From: Porphyra umbilicalis
Taxonomy: Eukaryota > Rhodophyta > Bangiophyceae > Bangiales > Bangiaceae
Length of the DNA: 64,000 bases
Direction of reading: 5' to 3'
Assembly: GCA_002049455.2 (NCBI GenBank)
Contig: KV918905.1
Span: forward strand, 119,124-183,123
Under the pieces are notes generated by a model that did no database searches, was not told the DNA's origin, and saw only the letters and a program-made list of their open reading frames with translations. This document shows positions 11,415 to 22,743 of this stretch, one piece after another. Each line of letters starts with the position of its first letter. The stretch's first letter is position 1. Position numbers and translations under genes: made by a program.

Positions 11415-13163
11415 ATGGTACGCTTTGGCGTCGCGTCGGCCCTGGTGGCCGCCGCCGCCGCCGTTGCGGTCGCGGCCACGGCCGCGACGGGCGTGGCCAT
11501 GACGATCGCCGGGGTGGCGTCGGGCAACCCTGACCTGTCGCTGCTGGTGCGCGCGCTCGACGCCGCCGACCTGATCGGCGTCGTGGATAACGCCGACGCC
11601 TCCTTCACGGTGTTTGCGCCGACCGACGCGGCGTTTGTGTCGCTCGCGCAGGTGCTCGGCTACGCGGGGCAGGACAAGGACGAGGCCTTTGACACAATCG
11701 TCGGAGCGCTGACCGAACTCGGCGGCGGGGACCCGATCCCGACGCTCACCGCCATCCTCCAATACCACGTGGCCGCGGGCGTTGTGCGGGCGACGGAGCT
11801 CGTCGCGGCGGGCGGGTACACGCCGCTCGCTGGGCCCAAGGTGACCCTCGCCGACGATGGGGTGACGCTGATCGACGCGGCGCCGGCGGTGGCAGACCCC
11901 AAACTCGTCACGACGGACGTGGACGCATCCAACGGGGTCGTCCACGTCATTGACGGGGTGCTGCTGCCGACGGCCGTTGGCGGGGCGGGGCCCCCCGCGG
12001 GCGGCGGCGCGCCCCTGCCCACGATTGGGCGGCTGGTGGCGGACAACCCCGACTTTTCGTTGCTCCTCACCGCCCTGACGGCGGCGGACCTCGTCGACGT
12101 AGTTACCAACGCGAGCGCCGCCCTCACCGTCTTTGCGCCGACCGACGCGGCGTTTGTGGCGCTCGCGCGCGCGCTCGGCTACGCGGGGAAGGACCCGCGC
12201 GGTGCCTATGACGCAATCGTCGCGGCGCTCACCGAGCGCGGCGACGGGGACCCAATCCCGACGCTCACCGCCATCCTCCAATACCACGTGGCCGCGGGCG
12301 TTGTGCGGGCGACGGAGCTCGTCGCGGCGGGCGGGTACACGCCGCTCGCCGGGCCCGACGTGACCCTCGCGGCCGATGAGGTGACGCTGATCGACGCGGC
12401 GCCGGCGGTGGCGGACCCCACCCTCGTCGCCACCGACGTGGAGGCGTCCAACGGGGTCGTCCACATCCTCGACGGGGTGCTGCTGCCGCTCGCCATTGGC
12501 GGGGCGGCGTCGCCCACGCCAACGGCCGCACCACCCGCCGCCAGCCCCGGCGTGCCGCCGCCGCCGCCGTCCCCCACCCCGGACGATGATGACGAGTCGG
12601 TGTGCTTCCCCGCCGACGCGACGGTCACCCTCGCGTCGGGCGACACGGTGCGGATGGACACCCTGGTTGTGGGCGACTCAGTGGCCGTTGGCGGCGGCCG
12701 CTTCTCCGACGTCTTTGCCTTTACGCACGCCGACGCAGACGCGATGACGGCGTTTGTGCGCCTGACCGTTGCGCCGCCCGCCGCCGACGCGTGCGCCGCG
12801 CACCCGTCCTCCCTGCGCCTCACCGCCGGCCACTACCTGTCTGTCAATGGGCGGCTGGCGGCGGCGAGTACGGTGGTGGTGGGGGACCTCCTCCGCCGCG
12901 CCGACGGCTCGTCGGCGCCCGTCGTGGCCGTTGGCGTGGCCGTGGCGGGGGGGCTGTACAACCCGCAAACCGTCGACGGGTCGATCCTCGTCGACGGGAT
13001 CGTCGCGTCGACGTACACGACGGCGGTGGCGCCGCACTTGGCGGCGGCGGCGCTCGCGCCGATGCGCGCGCTGTACGCGGTGGGGGGGGGGCGCGCGGGC
13101 GGGTGGCTGACGCGCGTGTCGCGGCTGGCGGGGCTCCTCCCGCGCGGGCCGCTGGTCGTGTGA
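11415..13163 (+). CDS. Secreted protein: two fasciclin domains + Hint (Hog) domain
   Basis: A single-exon gene of 582 residues with start context CACCATGG. An Ala/Val-rich signal peptide (1-28) is followed by two FAS1 adhesion domains. Each has a TVFAPTDAAF box (about 63-72 and 238-247) and a YHVAAGVVRA box. A Pro/Asp hinge (PPPPPSPTPDDDDE) leads to a Hint domain starting at Cys397 in VCFPADATVTL. The Hint domain has the T-x-x-H pair Thr470/His473 (LTAGHYLSV) and the closing GLYNPQT...VDGIVASTYT segment. In Hedgehog and Hog proteins such a module cuts itself off the N-terminal part at the Cys. Here it would release the FAS1 pair in the secretory path or cell wall. The ASCYA-type Cys of animal Hedgehog is Thr in this copy. 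FAS1 calls are firm and the autoprocessing is inferred. Confidence 0.9.
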   Translation: MVRFGVASALVAAAAAVAVAATAATGVAMTIAGVASGNPDLSLLVRALDAADLIGVVDNADASFTVFAPTDAAFVSLAQVLGYAGQDKDEAFDTIVGALTELGGGDPIPTLTAILQYHVAAGVVRATELVAAGGYTPLAGPKVTLADDGVTLIDAAPAVADPKLVTTDVDASNGVVHVIDGVLLPTAVGGAGPPAGGGAPLPTIGRLVADNPDFSLLLTALTAADLVDVVTNASAALTVFAPTDAAFVALARALGYAGKDPRGAYDAIVAALTERGDGDPIPTLTAILQYHVAAGVVRATELVAAGGYTPLAGPDVTLAADEVTLIDAAPAVADPTLVATDVEASNGVVHILDGVLLPLAIGGAASPTPTAAPPAASPGVPPPPPSPTPDDDDESVCFPADATVTLASGDTVRMDTLVVGDSVAVGGGRFSDVFAFTHADADAMTAFVRLTVAPPAADACAAHPSSLRLTAGHYLSVNGRLAAASTVVVGDLLRRADGSSAPVVAVGVAVAGGLYNPQTVDGSILVDGIVASTYTTAVAPHLAAAALAPMRALYAVGGGRAGGWLTRVSRLAGLLPRGPLVV

Positions 13164-15095
13164 GGCGGCGGGGGGGTGGGCGGCAGCGTCAAAGGTTGGG
13201 TGGGGAGGGGGGGGGGGGGGGGTAGCCCCGCCTCTGGGAGTATCCCCGCCCCTGTTTTGGAAATGACTAACACTCACACGCGGCAAGCCGCGCGTTCGCA
13301 TGGTCCCTGTTTTTTGGGCTTCTTTTGGGGGCGCTGCCGCGCGGCCCGCAGTGCGCCGCCACTGCACGCTCTGCCGGCGGCTGCATCGCGACCGCACGCG
13401 GCGCCGCGTCGGCGGCGTACCGCCCGCACGGGGGTGCGGGCCGCCGCCGGCGCCCTCCCCCACCTTCCCCGAGGGCCCCCACCGCCAGGTCGTGGGAAAA
13501 ACCCCGCTCCGTACCCCCAAAACGCGCGTGCGCACTGGCGGCGGGCCACCCCGCCCGCGCCGCCGCGACGCGCGGCGCGGAGCGGCGCAGCTATCGACGC
13601 TATCGACGCCACCGCCGCTGCAGGGGGGGCGGCGGGTGGGACCCCTCCCGCCACCCCCAACCCCGACGGGCGTGACCGCGGTCCCCCCCCCCCGCCGAGC
13701 CCGCCACCCCGCCGCCGCCGCCGCCGCCGTCGTCGACGCAGTGACGCGGTGTCGCTGCCGTCGCGCCACGCGCGCGCCGACACACCCGCCCGCCCCGTGG
13801 GCGACCGCGCCCGCGTGCCCCCGTCGGCGTCGGCTGCCCCGAGAGCGGAGAGGGAAAGCACCGGGGGGGCAAGTGTGGGGAGGAAAAAAGTAGAGTAGAA
13901 GCCAGCGCCGGTCCGTAGCATGCTACTAGCAGACTCGTTCTCATGGCGAGGCGAGAACGAGCGGCACACAGGGGTTGGGTTGACCTGGTCCTCTGTAAAG
14001 GGTTTCACGGATTCCGACGCGATGGCGCCAAGAGCCCGGTGTGCAAGACGCGCCCAGAGCGCGGGATCACGAGCCGCGCGGGGCTCACGGGCCACCGGTG
14101 AAGGGTTTGACGCCATTCTCCAACATGCCGGCATCAAACCAATAGGAAAGCGCTACTTCCATACATGACCAATGGATAGCTCGTACACTCGTGAAAATCC
14201 CAAACCTACACCTCGGCTCTTCTCAATTCAAAGTCAGATGGAGGAGCGGGGCCCGCGAGATCTACTGCTGCGCCGCATGTCGGGTGAGCACACCAGGACA
14301 CCCTGTCGCCGAAATGGGCCTGGCGGTGCCCCACTGACAGAAGGGAGGCGGTTCCACACATTCGCCTGTGCCATCTCGAGTTGCTGAGATCGAGGAGTCG
14401 ACGACACGCTTGTGGCGGGTCCGATCTCAACGGCGCCGTGCAAAAGATCCAACTGTGCTGTATTCACTCTCGAGTGTGGCAGAACTACCTGATCTGAGGG
14501 GGTCTAAGTACAATATCTGGGGAGTTCGTTGCTTCACCGCCCGTGCCCCGCCTCGCAGGCACTCTGCGCCTGTCGCACCCGACAGGTCGGCTCAGCTCAG
14601 ACCCTCGCAGAGATACCGTTGAAGGGGGGGCGGGGTGGATCGGCCCCAGGCGCCAGATATGCCATTTTCCCCCACGAGAGCGCCCTCAGGCAATGCGCCG
14701 CCGCTGGCCCCGCAGCCGCCGTCGGCGCAGCCCGGCCTCGCCCGCCCAGCTGCCTCGGCCTCCTCTGAAACAACAAGCGGGGGGGGGGGGGTGCCAGACT
14801 TCGATTGGTTCAAGCCCAGTCGTGCGGGCGCTCCTCTCCGCCCCGCCGTCAGCTGCCACCGCCACCGCGGCATCCTCCGCGGCATTTGTGGGTGCGTCCC
14901 TCGCCCCCCCCCCTCGTCTGTGACGCGGGTCGGTGACCGGGCCCCTTTGACGCCGCCGACCTGCAGTGACGCGGGTTGCCCTCCCCGTGTGGCCCTCCCG
15001 GTGTTGCCCTGCCCGCATTGCCCGACTCTCCCGCAGCTTTTTCTTCCTTGATTCTTGCCTTCCTCCTCCGCCTCTCCCCCCCCCATCGTTTTGCA
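13164..15095. other. GC-rich intergenic region
   Basis: Includes a G12 run near 13210 and CG-rich stretches around 13400-13900. All long open frames are low-complexity Arg/Pro/Ala or Gly/Ala. Positions 14970-15095 immediately precede the carbonic anhydrase and probably form its promoter and leader, with a CT-rich run (15055-15085) just before the ATG. Confidence 0.5.
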
Positions 15096-16071
15096 ATGGG
15101 GCCACTTCCGTCTGTCGCCATGCGCGGCACCCAAGACCGCACTGCTTTTGCCAACGTCCCGGCCGGCAAGTCACAAACGCCCATCCCCGCCTTCCTCTTG
15201 CCCGTCACCCCCGTGGTTGGTGGCTGGGGCGCTGCCGTCGCCGCGTCGCCGGTCCGCCCGGCCCCCCGGCGACGGGGCGGCCTCGGCGGCGCGTCTTCCG
15301 GCCGACCCCGCCCGGCGGGGCCAGGCGCCGCGGCGGCGGCGGCGGTGGCCAGCCTCGGCGGCCCCGCCGCCGACGGGGAGGACGGCCGCCCGGCGACTCG
15401 GTCGGCCCGCCAGCAGCCCGCCCGTGCCGGCGGCGCTGCGTCGCTGTTTCCTTCCCTCATGCTCGCGCACGTGGCGGCGCTGATGCTGGCCTTGACGCCC
15501 GCGCCGGCTGTGGCGGACGTGCTCGCGCCGGTGGCCGACGGGGTTGCGGAAGCGTCGGCGGCCGCCCCGGCGGCCGAGGCGCCGACGTACGCTGCGCCTT
15601 CCATGCCAACGTTTGCGCCGGCGCCAACGCTGGCGCCTGAGCCTACGTACGCGGTGCCCGCGCCGACGCTGGCACCCGCGCCGGCGCCGGCGCCCGCTCC
15701 GGCACCGGCACCGGCACCGGCGCCGGCGCCGCAGCCGGCTCCTGCACCTGCGCCTGTACCGGCTCCCGCCCCCATGCCGGCGCCTGAGCCTGCGTATGTT
15801 GTGCCTGCGCCGGCGCCGGCTCCTGCACCTGCGCCTGCACCGGTTCCGGCCCCTGTGCCGGCGCCTGAGCCTTCCTATGTTGCACCGGCGCCGGCGCCGG
15901 CTCCTGCCTCTGCGCCTGCACCGGCTCCTGCCCCTGTGCCGGCGCCTGCGCCCGTTCCTGCGCCTGCGCCTACGCCTGCGCCTGCGCCTGCGCCTGCGCC
16001 AGCTCCTGAGCCCATGCCTGCTCCTACCCCAGCTCCAGCCCCAGCTCCGGCTCCGGCTCCTACGCCCGCAC

Positions 16072-16111
<40 letters not shown>

Positions 16112-18368
16112 CCCCCCGCCCGCGCCCGCGCCTGCGCCGACAATGGCGCCTGCCCCTGCCCCTGCCCCTGCCCCTGCCCCCGCCCCCGCTCCTGCTCCCG
16201 CTCCTCCGCCCCCGCATCTTACTAACACAACGGGCGCGTCTGGGCCTTCGTACGCCTCTCCTCGGGCGGCCCCCCCGGCGCCCGCGCCTGCGCCGGCTGC
16301 CACAGCCGCGCCCGTCCGCAAGGGTGCGGCTCCTAGCCCAACGGTTTGGAAGTATGACGGCCCGCAGGTGGCCAACCCGCGCTGGTGGGAACTGGGTGAG
16401 AACTTCAAGATTTGTGCGGACGACACCAACCAGTCGCCCATTGACTTGCGACCAAAGGACATGATGCCGGGCCGGCGGGCGACGCGACCGTCTCTCCGCA
16501 CCGCTCCTGCGACCTTCCAAGTCAAGCGCGCCAAGAGTGGGTCTGCGCTGCCGCTGCTCACGCTCGACCAGTACTTTGCGCCTGTGCCCAGGATGGTCGG
16601 CGATGGGGAGCCCGTGAACCCGCCAGGCGCGCCAAACCGGGCTGGGGTCCTCAACCTCCCGGGCTTTGGCAAGTATGAGCTGGCGGGCTTCCATTTCCAC
16701 AGTGGCAGCAGTGAGCACACGGTTGAGGGGCGGCCGGGCGTGGCGGAGATACACTTCGTGTTCAACCGGGTCGAGCCGGCGGATGAGCCGGGTGTCAGCA
16801 GCAAGATGGATTCGGCGGCGGCGGCGGCGCGGTCCCGCCTCTCCATGTTCCGCAACGCTGCGGCGCCCACGCCGTCGTCGGTGACAGACGAGACGGCGCC
16901 CGAAAAAGCCGTCGTGTCGGTGATGTTCAAGGCGACTACAGGGCAGGGGAACCCCTTCCTCTCCACCCTCATCAGGACCGTGCTGCCACGGGATGGAAAG
17001 ACGCCTGTCGAGGCGTCGGGCTCCCTCGTCGACCTGGATATTGGGGAGCTGCTGCCGCCTCTCGAGGAGTCTGACTTTGCTACCTACCTCGGCTCCCTCA
17101 CGACCCCGCCGTGCACGGAGAACGTGAGGTGGATTGTGTACCAGCGCCAGCTCGAGGCGGACGCCTCCCAGGTCGCTGCCATGATGTCGTCGCAGGGCGG
17201 CGGGGACAATGTGCGGCAGATCCAGCCGTTTGAGGGGCTTGTCGAGAAGTACTCGCCCTTGCCCTTCGCCGAGGGGTGGGACTACGAGGGTCCCAAGAAG
17301 GCCAACCCGCGCTGGGCCAAGCTTACCGACAATTTCAAGCTGTGTGCGGACACAACCAACCAGTCGCCCATCGACCTGCGCTACAAAAAGATGCTCGCCG
17401 GCTCTGAGCCGCTCCGCCCGCACCTGGACACAAACGTGTCGGTCTTTCAGGCCAAGCGCTCCAAGAACGGGTCGGACCTGCCACTCATTTCCTTCGAGCA
17501 GTATCTGGTGCGCCCGCCTCGCGTTGTTGGCGACGCGCCGCCTGTCGTTTCGTGGTCTCCGCCGTCGCGCGGCGCGCTGCTGACCCTGCCAGGCGCTGGA
17601 CAGTACGGGCTAATTGGCTTCCACTTCCATGGGGGCAGCTCGGAGCACACGGTCAACGGCAAGTCGGGCGTCGCCGAGGTGCACTTTGTGTTCAAGCGCA
17701 TTGGTGGGCCCAACGGTATCTCCAAGGAGGCAGTCAAGGCGGTGGACGAGAAGCGGGGCGGCGGAGAGAGCCGCAATGTCAGCACGGCGACCAGGGCCGC
17801 CAAGTCGCGACTGTCGGCTATCGGCCGCAATCTCCTGGCCGAGGTGGACGGCACCGACCAAAGGGTGGTCGCACCACCGGCCGCAGTCACGCCCGAGGCG
17901 GCACCCGCTCCCGCCGAGCCGGAGGTGGTCGAGGACGAGGACGCGCCACCTATTCCGGATATCGCCGTCGTCGGCGTGCTCTTCAAGGAGACCACTGGCG
18001 CCGGGGACCCATTCCTCTCCACCCTCATCAAGACCGTGCTGCCCTCCAGCGGCGACGAGTACATCAACCCGGTCGGCTCTTTGGTCGACGTGGACCTGTC
18101 CAAGGTGCTGGCGCAGCTGGAGGACTCGGAGTTTGCCACGTACATGGGCTCCCTGACGACCCCGCCGTGCTCAGAGAATGTGCGATGGATTGTGTACCAG
18201 CGCATGCTCGAAGCCAACATTGGGCAGGTGGACCGGCTGATCGCCGCGCAGGGCGGCACCAACGTGCGGGCGACGCAGCCGTACGGTGGGTCGGTGGAGC
18301 GCTACATGCCGGTGCCGAGCGACCGAAACCCGCCCACTCCGGTGAACGCCAGGTCCAAGGGCAACTAG
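15096..18368 (+). CDS. Tandem alpha-type carbonic anhydrase, probably plastid lumen
   Basis: A single exon of 1090 residues; the ATG at 15096 has G at -3 and +4. It interconverts CO2 and bicarbonate. The N-terminus is an Arg/Ser/Ala-rich transit-like stretch followed by a hydrophobic segment (about 118-140) ending APAVA|D. That pattern fits a bipartite thylakoid-lumen leader, although a secretory leader is possible. A 230-residue Pro/Ala repeat linker follows. Two alpha-CA domains (about 418-720 and 728-1080) each carry NQSPIDL, FHFH.GSSEHTV with Zn ligands His533/535 and His553 (domain 1) or His843/845 and His863 (domain 2), and SLTTPPC.ENVRWIVYQR. The usual HFHW Trp is Ser or Gly, and no GHS-type proton-shuttle His is evident. 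Both sites look active. Confidence 0.93.
15600..16320 (+). repeat. Pro-Ala codon repeat inside the carbonic anhydrase gene
   Basis: CCGGC(G/T)C(C/T)-type hexamers encode (Pro-Ala)n, plus a pure CCG run coding polyproline near 16075-16110. Four spaced AP(T/S)Y(A/V) units interrupt it. It is in frame throughout and probably an extended, rigid linker. Confidence 0.85.
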
Positions 18369-19248
18369 ACGGCGGGCTTGCAGACCGAGACGCTGTTAGC
18401 GCGGGCCCTTGGTGGAGGTGGCGGATATGGGCGACTCCTTGGAAGCCACTTACAACTACGGCTCTGTCTTCACTCCTCAAACCCACGACCTGTTTTTTCT
18501 CCTCATCTATTCATGTAGTCGTAGACGTTCTCTCATGTCTCTTTGCTTATGATATACGTTACATCTCTGCTTCTGCTTCTTTTGACGTCAGCGAGTTTGT
18601 TTCTTTTCATTCTTTTCGGCGCGTGGTCCCAGGATCAAGCAGTTTCTGGGCCCTCGCAACTGTCATGGGTTTGACCCGCCTGTTGTACACCACTGCTCAG
18701 CTGGCCATAGACCAAGCGCTGGACGTCTGGCAGGCTGCTGTATAGCTGCGCACTCCAGCGCCACAGCTCAGGCAGGTCTGCCCCTGCTTAACCAAGGGGC
18801 CGCTGCGCTCTTGGCTCTCCTATCGTGCAGCCGCGGCGGACATTGTGACCAGCTGTCTGTCGCTCTGGACGCACCGTGTATTCCAACTGAATCTGCACTG
18901 CACTCACGAAGTCAAGCGCACACGAACGATATCGTCGCCAGAGCTTTGAGAAAACAAGGGCGGCGGTAGCGCCGCTATATGCCAAGCTCGTGGTTCTTGC
19001 AGGAGATGCTGACGAGGGACGATACGGGATGGTGGCATCCATCTACACTGGGCTGCCAGGCAGTACTTATCTGGCGGCAAGTGTTCAAAAAAAACATTCT
19101 GTCGAGCCGTAAAACGACGCAACAAAAGTGCGTGCCAAGGGAGAACCCATAAAGCCCAACTCAACACAGCAGAAGGCGATAGCGCAGGGTCAAAAGAGGG
19201 CTAACCAGCCCGCTTTGGTATGACGAGCTGGATGGATACCTACGGAGC
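18369..19248. other. 3' flanks of convergent genes
   Basis: The carbonic anhydrase and the small plastid gene converge here. The interval is AT-richer (for example 18480-18620) than the genes. No poly(A) signal is certain and no RNA gene is seen. Confidence 0.5.
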
Positions 19249-19903
19249 TTACTTGCCTTCAGCGGCCTTCTTGTCAGCCTGGGCCTTCAGGTAGTCAGCG
19301 AACGACGGGGCCACGTGAATGGCCTGCTGCTTCCCCTTGGGGTCTTCGGGGTCAATGTTGGTCTGCGGACAGGAACACCAGTGGGCAACGCGTGTCGCAT
19401 AGACAATACGAATGCAAGGACAAAGAGGTCAGAACCGGCAGTTACACTCGACAAAACAAAGCCGTCATCGGATTTGTCCCGACGCCACCCAGAAAGTATA
19501 CGTCCCCCATCTGTCCCTGCAGAGACAAAAACAGAACCAGCAGCACCACCAACGTGGGAAAGGCACGAACGTACCGGCTCCGGGTCGCGGGTGGCCTCGC
19601 CTGCACAGTGCACAAGAAAAAACGAAGCGCAATTGACCAAGAAGCACTCCATACATGACTGGTCAGCATCCAAACAACAGCAGGAAGTTGATGCCGCCCG
19701 ACCGCAGCAGTCACCCACACCAGTAGACGAGGAGCGGGTCGCAAAGTTGAGACAGCCGCCCACATTCGGGACGCCCTCAAACAGCCCGCAAACGTACCAC
19801 CGCCCGAAGACTTGCCACCCTCCAGCGCCATGCGCGTGCGGCACACGGCCACGGGGGCGCGGGCAGCAACGGCGAGGCCAGTGAAGCCAGAGACGAACGC
19901 CAT
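19249..19903 (-). CDS. Small plastid-targeted protein, three exons (81 aa)
   Basis: Exon 1 is 19903-19798, exon 2 is 19600-19575 (26 nt) and exon 3 is 19362-19249. Introns 19601-19797 and 19363-19574 both start GTACGT and end CAG. Phases are 1 and 0 and the frame is kept. The leader MAFVSGFTGLAVAARAP...CRTRMA resembles red algal plastid transit peptides. The mature part reads GGGEATRDPEP, then TNIDPEDPKGKQQAIHV and APSFADYLKAQ, then a Lys-rich tail. No exon is long enough to stand out as an open frame. The composition and splice fit are convincing. The family and function are not recognised; a thylakoid or phycobilisome-associated small subunit is possible. Confidence 0.7.
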
Positions 19904-21397
19904 CTTGAGCGAGACGGGGGTGGTTGGGAGAGGGTGTGGGCAAAAGGGGAGAGTGTGGAGGGCGAAGGGAGGGTGTGGCGTGACTCTGCGGGTCTGTGGA
20001 CCGCTGCACGTCCAGACGAGGTGCTGCTGCTTCCGGCCTTTTATGTGCCTCAGCGCGGGCTACCCTGTCACATGGCAGAGTAGGCCCCCTCCGCCATGTT
20101 CCTGGCGCTCCGCCCCGGACCGGGAGAGGGGGGCGAGCGGGACGCAGGCGCCTCGGGCAGGGGCGAAGGATCACCTGTTTCTGGCCCTGCCAGTGTGCGC
20201 AGGGCGTGGTCCAGCGGGACCCGATAGAGAAGGTCTTGCAGGAGATCACGCAGGCGGTGGACCCAATCTCCGGCAACAGGTCCCAAGCGACATGCCCCGT
20301 AGGGTCAGGGATGAGCCACGTTGTGACTTCCATTTCCGTCTCGGCCAATCATAGGCACGACAACAGCACTGTCTCGCTCAAAACGAGGGGTGGCCGCGGT
20401 GGCTATGTGGTCCACCCTTCAAGTGTAAAAAGATCTGGCTGTTGGCGCGAAGAGTGAAAGTTCTCTCATCCAAGTAGTACTTGTTATACTCAGGTGTAAA
20501 ATTGACTTCAAACCAAACATTGATTCTTCCTTGCGCAATGTAGACAGAAAAGTGTCGCGTACTCCCATAATCTTGAACATAGAGGAGAGATATGCAGCTG
20601 TGAAGACAAGAGGCACATCATCGAATTCCAGGCACGTGCGTGCAATACCCTGGCCTTCAGGGCGGTGGCGCGCACGGCAACACATCGACACCACACTCCA
20701 TCGAGGCCGGTCACGACATGCGCCCGCCATTGCGTCGCCTACCCTAACATGAGAGCGCAACGTGCGGCGACCACGGCGTTTGCTCGGGGCACGCGTTGCC
20801 ACCATGCAGTGTCATGCTACGATCTCCCCGCCGCGTCATGGTGCTGCTGAGATCCGCACAGCCATCGAGAGGCCGCCCCCCACACGCCCGGGGCGTGAGC
20901 CGCGAGCGCAGACCGCGTCGCTCAAGCGTCGGTGGCTCAATGAATCGTGGGCACCCTGCGCCACACGGGCGGTGCGACAATGAGCCGCACGTGCGCCCCA
21001 CGTGCACGCCGGTCCCAAAGAGGTCCCTCCGCCGGCCGCCGCTGCCGCCGGCGTGGAGGCGTGCCGCTTGCCACCCTCCGCCCCTTGTCCCCCCTCCCGC
21101 CCCCTGGCCGCTCAAGGGCGGTTCGACACCACCTCTGCGCTGTCAACCCGCTCGCTTGCTTCTCGCATCGTTCCGGCCGTGTCTTGTTTGTCCATCTTGC
21201 ATCGGCAGACGCTTCCGGTCATGTGGGAAACCCCACGGGCGTTGCCCGACCCGTCGAGTTGTTGGGGGTCGCCGTGCGGCCGGTGGGGCCCGACGATGCC
21301 CTTCAGGCTGAAGTATTCCTCGCACGCCGCCCGAGCTACCCGAGTACCTGTGGCGGCTGCCGTTCCAAGTCTTGGCGGCCAAGCGCCACCACGTACG
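19904..21397. other. Intergenic, no supportable gene
   Basis: 19904-20450 is the upstream region of the small plastid gene. 20460-20800 has a minus-strand frame with a mixed-composition tail but no motif. 20950-21420 has plus-strand open frames without recognisable domains. Nothing can be called. Confidence 0.4.
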
Positions 21398-22743
21398 TCA
21401 ACGGCGTGGCGGTGAGTCGCCCCTGAGCACCGGCCCCCGCGCGAGTCCCGGTCTACCTTTGGGTGCACCCCGTGTCCGTCTCGAGCGCGGCACACTGAGC
21501 AGGCCGCGTCCGCTCTGAACGAGCTGCGTCTGAGCCGTGTTTGCGGGTGGCCGGGACGACACCTCGAGCCAATCCAGCACACATCGATTTGACCCACAAA
21601 AAAGCGCGAGCAATGGGGGCGACCCAATCCTTGTCGCAAGCGCCGGCCACCACCACCCCCACTTGCCCCTACAACGCACCTCCCCGCGCCCCCCCCACGT
21701 ACCCGACGACGAGTTTGGCACACCGCCGCCCCTCCTCCCCCCGAGCACCACCTCGTCCTCCACGGTTACCCCCCCTCCCGCGAGCACAGCCTCAAACTCG
21801 TCGCCGTACGTCACGCGCCCAAAGTCGACGCTCGTCAGCGCCGCGAGCCGCGGCTTGAGCCACTCCACCCACCCCCCCCGTCGGCGCGGCGGGGGCCTTC
21901 AAACGTTTGCGTCCAGTACAGCCGCCCAACGCCGTCGCTGCCGTCGCCGACATGGTCGCCGCCGCCGCCGCCGCCGCCACCCCCGCCGTCGTCCCAGCCG
22001 TCGTCCCCCCCCTCGGGGGCGCGCACGAGGGCGGTGACTTTGGCCAGCGCCGCCCCCTGGTCGGGGAGGATCATAAAGGAGCCCGAAAAGTAGGCGGCGT
22101 CGTAGGTGGTCACGCCGAGCGGCGGCCCCGCGGCGCGGGGCGCCCCCCCCCCCCCGCCACCGCCACCGCCGCCGTGGCCGTGGCCGGCTCGTAGTCGTAA
22201 ATCGACGCGTGGACGACTTGGATGACGTCGCCCATCCCCGCCGCCGCCACCGCCTCGGCCGCCGCCGCCACGTACGCGGCGTCGTAATCGACGCCGACGA
22301 CGCGGAGGCGGCGGTGGCGGAGAAAGTCTGCGTGCGCGAGCAACGCCGACGCCGTGCCGACGCCGACGTCGAGGAGCGTCGAGCCGGCGGGGAGGCGCCC
22401 GAGCACCGCCCCGTACCAGGGGGTGGTGGTGGAGGTGAGGGCAGCCGTGTAGACCGCCGCGCGCGCGCGGGCGAGGAGGGTGGGGGGGAGGGTGGGGGGG
22501 GGGGGGGGGGGGGCGCCATAGCGGCGGCGGAGGGGCGGGCGGCGGGCGGCGTGGGGGGCGGGCGCGCCGCGCACGGCGGCCGCGCGTGCGCCCGATGGGC
22601 GGCCGCGTCGAAGGGCCAGAGCGGGGTACGCCGTGACGAGCAACGCGCCAGCGGGCAAGGGGGGTGACGGCGACCAGTGGCGGGCGGGACAAGCGAAAGG
22701 TCGGAGCGGCAGCGGGAAAAAGGGCGCGCAACCGCTCAGACAC
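21398..22743 (-). CDS. SAM-dependent methyltransferase, frame-interrupted
   Basis: A class I methyltransferase core reads across three frames. TPWYGAVLGRL, then STLLDVGVGTASALL (SAM-binding motif I) and RVVGVDYDAAYV (acidic loop), are followed by GDVIQVVHASIYDY. After a run of 13-14 C near 22144-22157 the frame changes to TTYDAAYFSGSFMILPDQ and RLYWTQTFEGPRRA. After the C-run near 21870 it changes again to VEWLKPRL and VDFGRVTYGDEFEAVL. Each change equals one missing base. A GTACGT donor near 21690 may end this exon, so the last part of the listed span may be intron. The start is uncertain: the ATG at 22743 would need one more shift at the G-run near 22500. The substrate is unknown. Confidence 0.6.

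Noticed and set aside
11370-12464. 364-codon minus-strand frame
   Set aside because: Antisense of the fasciclin gene; the repeat pattern follows the two FAS1 copies.
15171-17423. 750-codon minus-strand frame
   Set aside because: Antisense shadow of the carbonic anhydrase; Arg-only stretches mirror the Pro-Ala repeat.
20419-20805. 128-codon minus-strand frame with mixed composition
   Set aside because: No ATG in good context, no motif and no splice partner; coding status cannot be supported.
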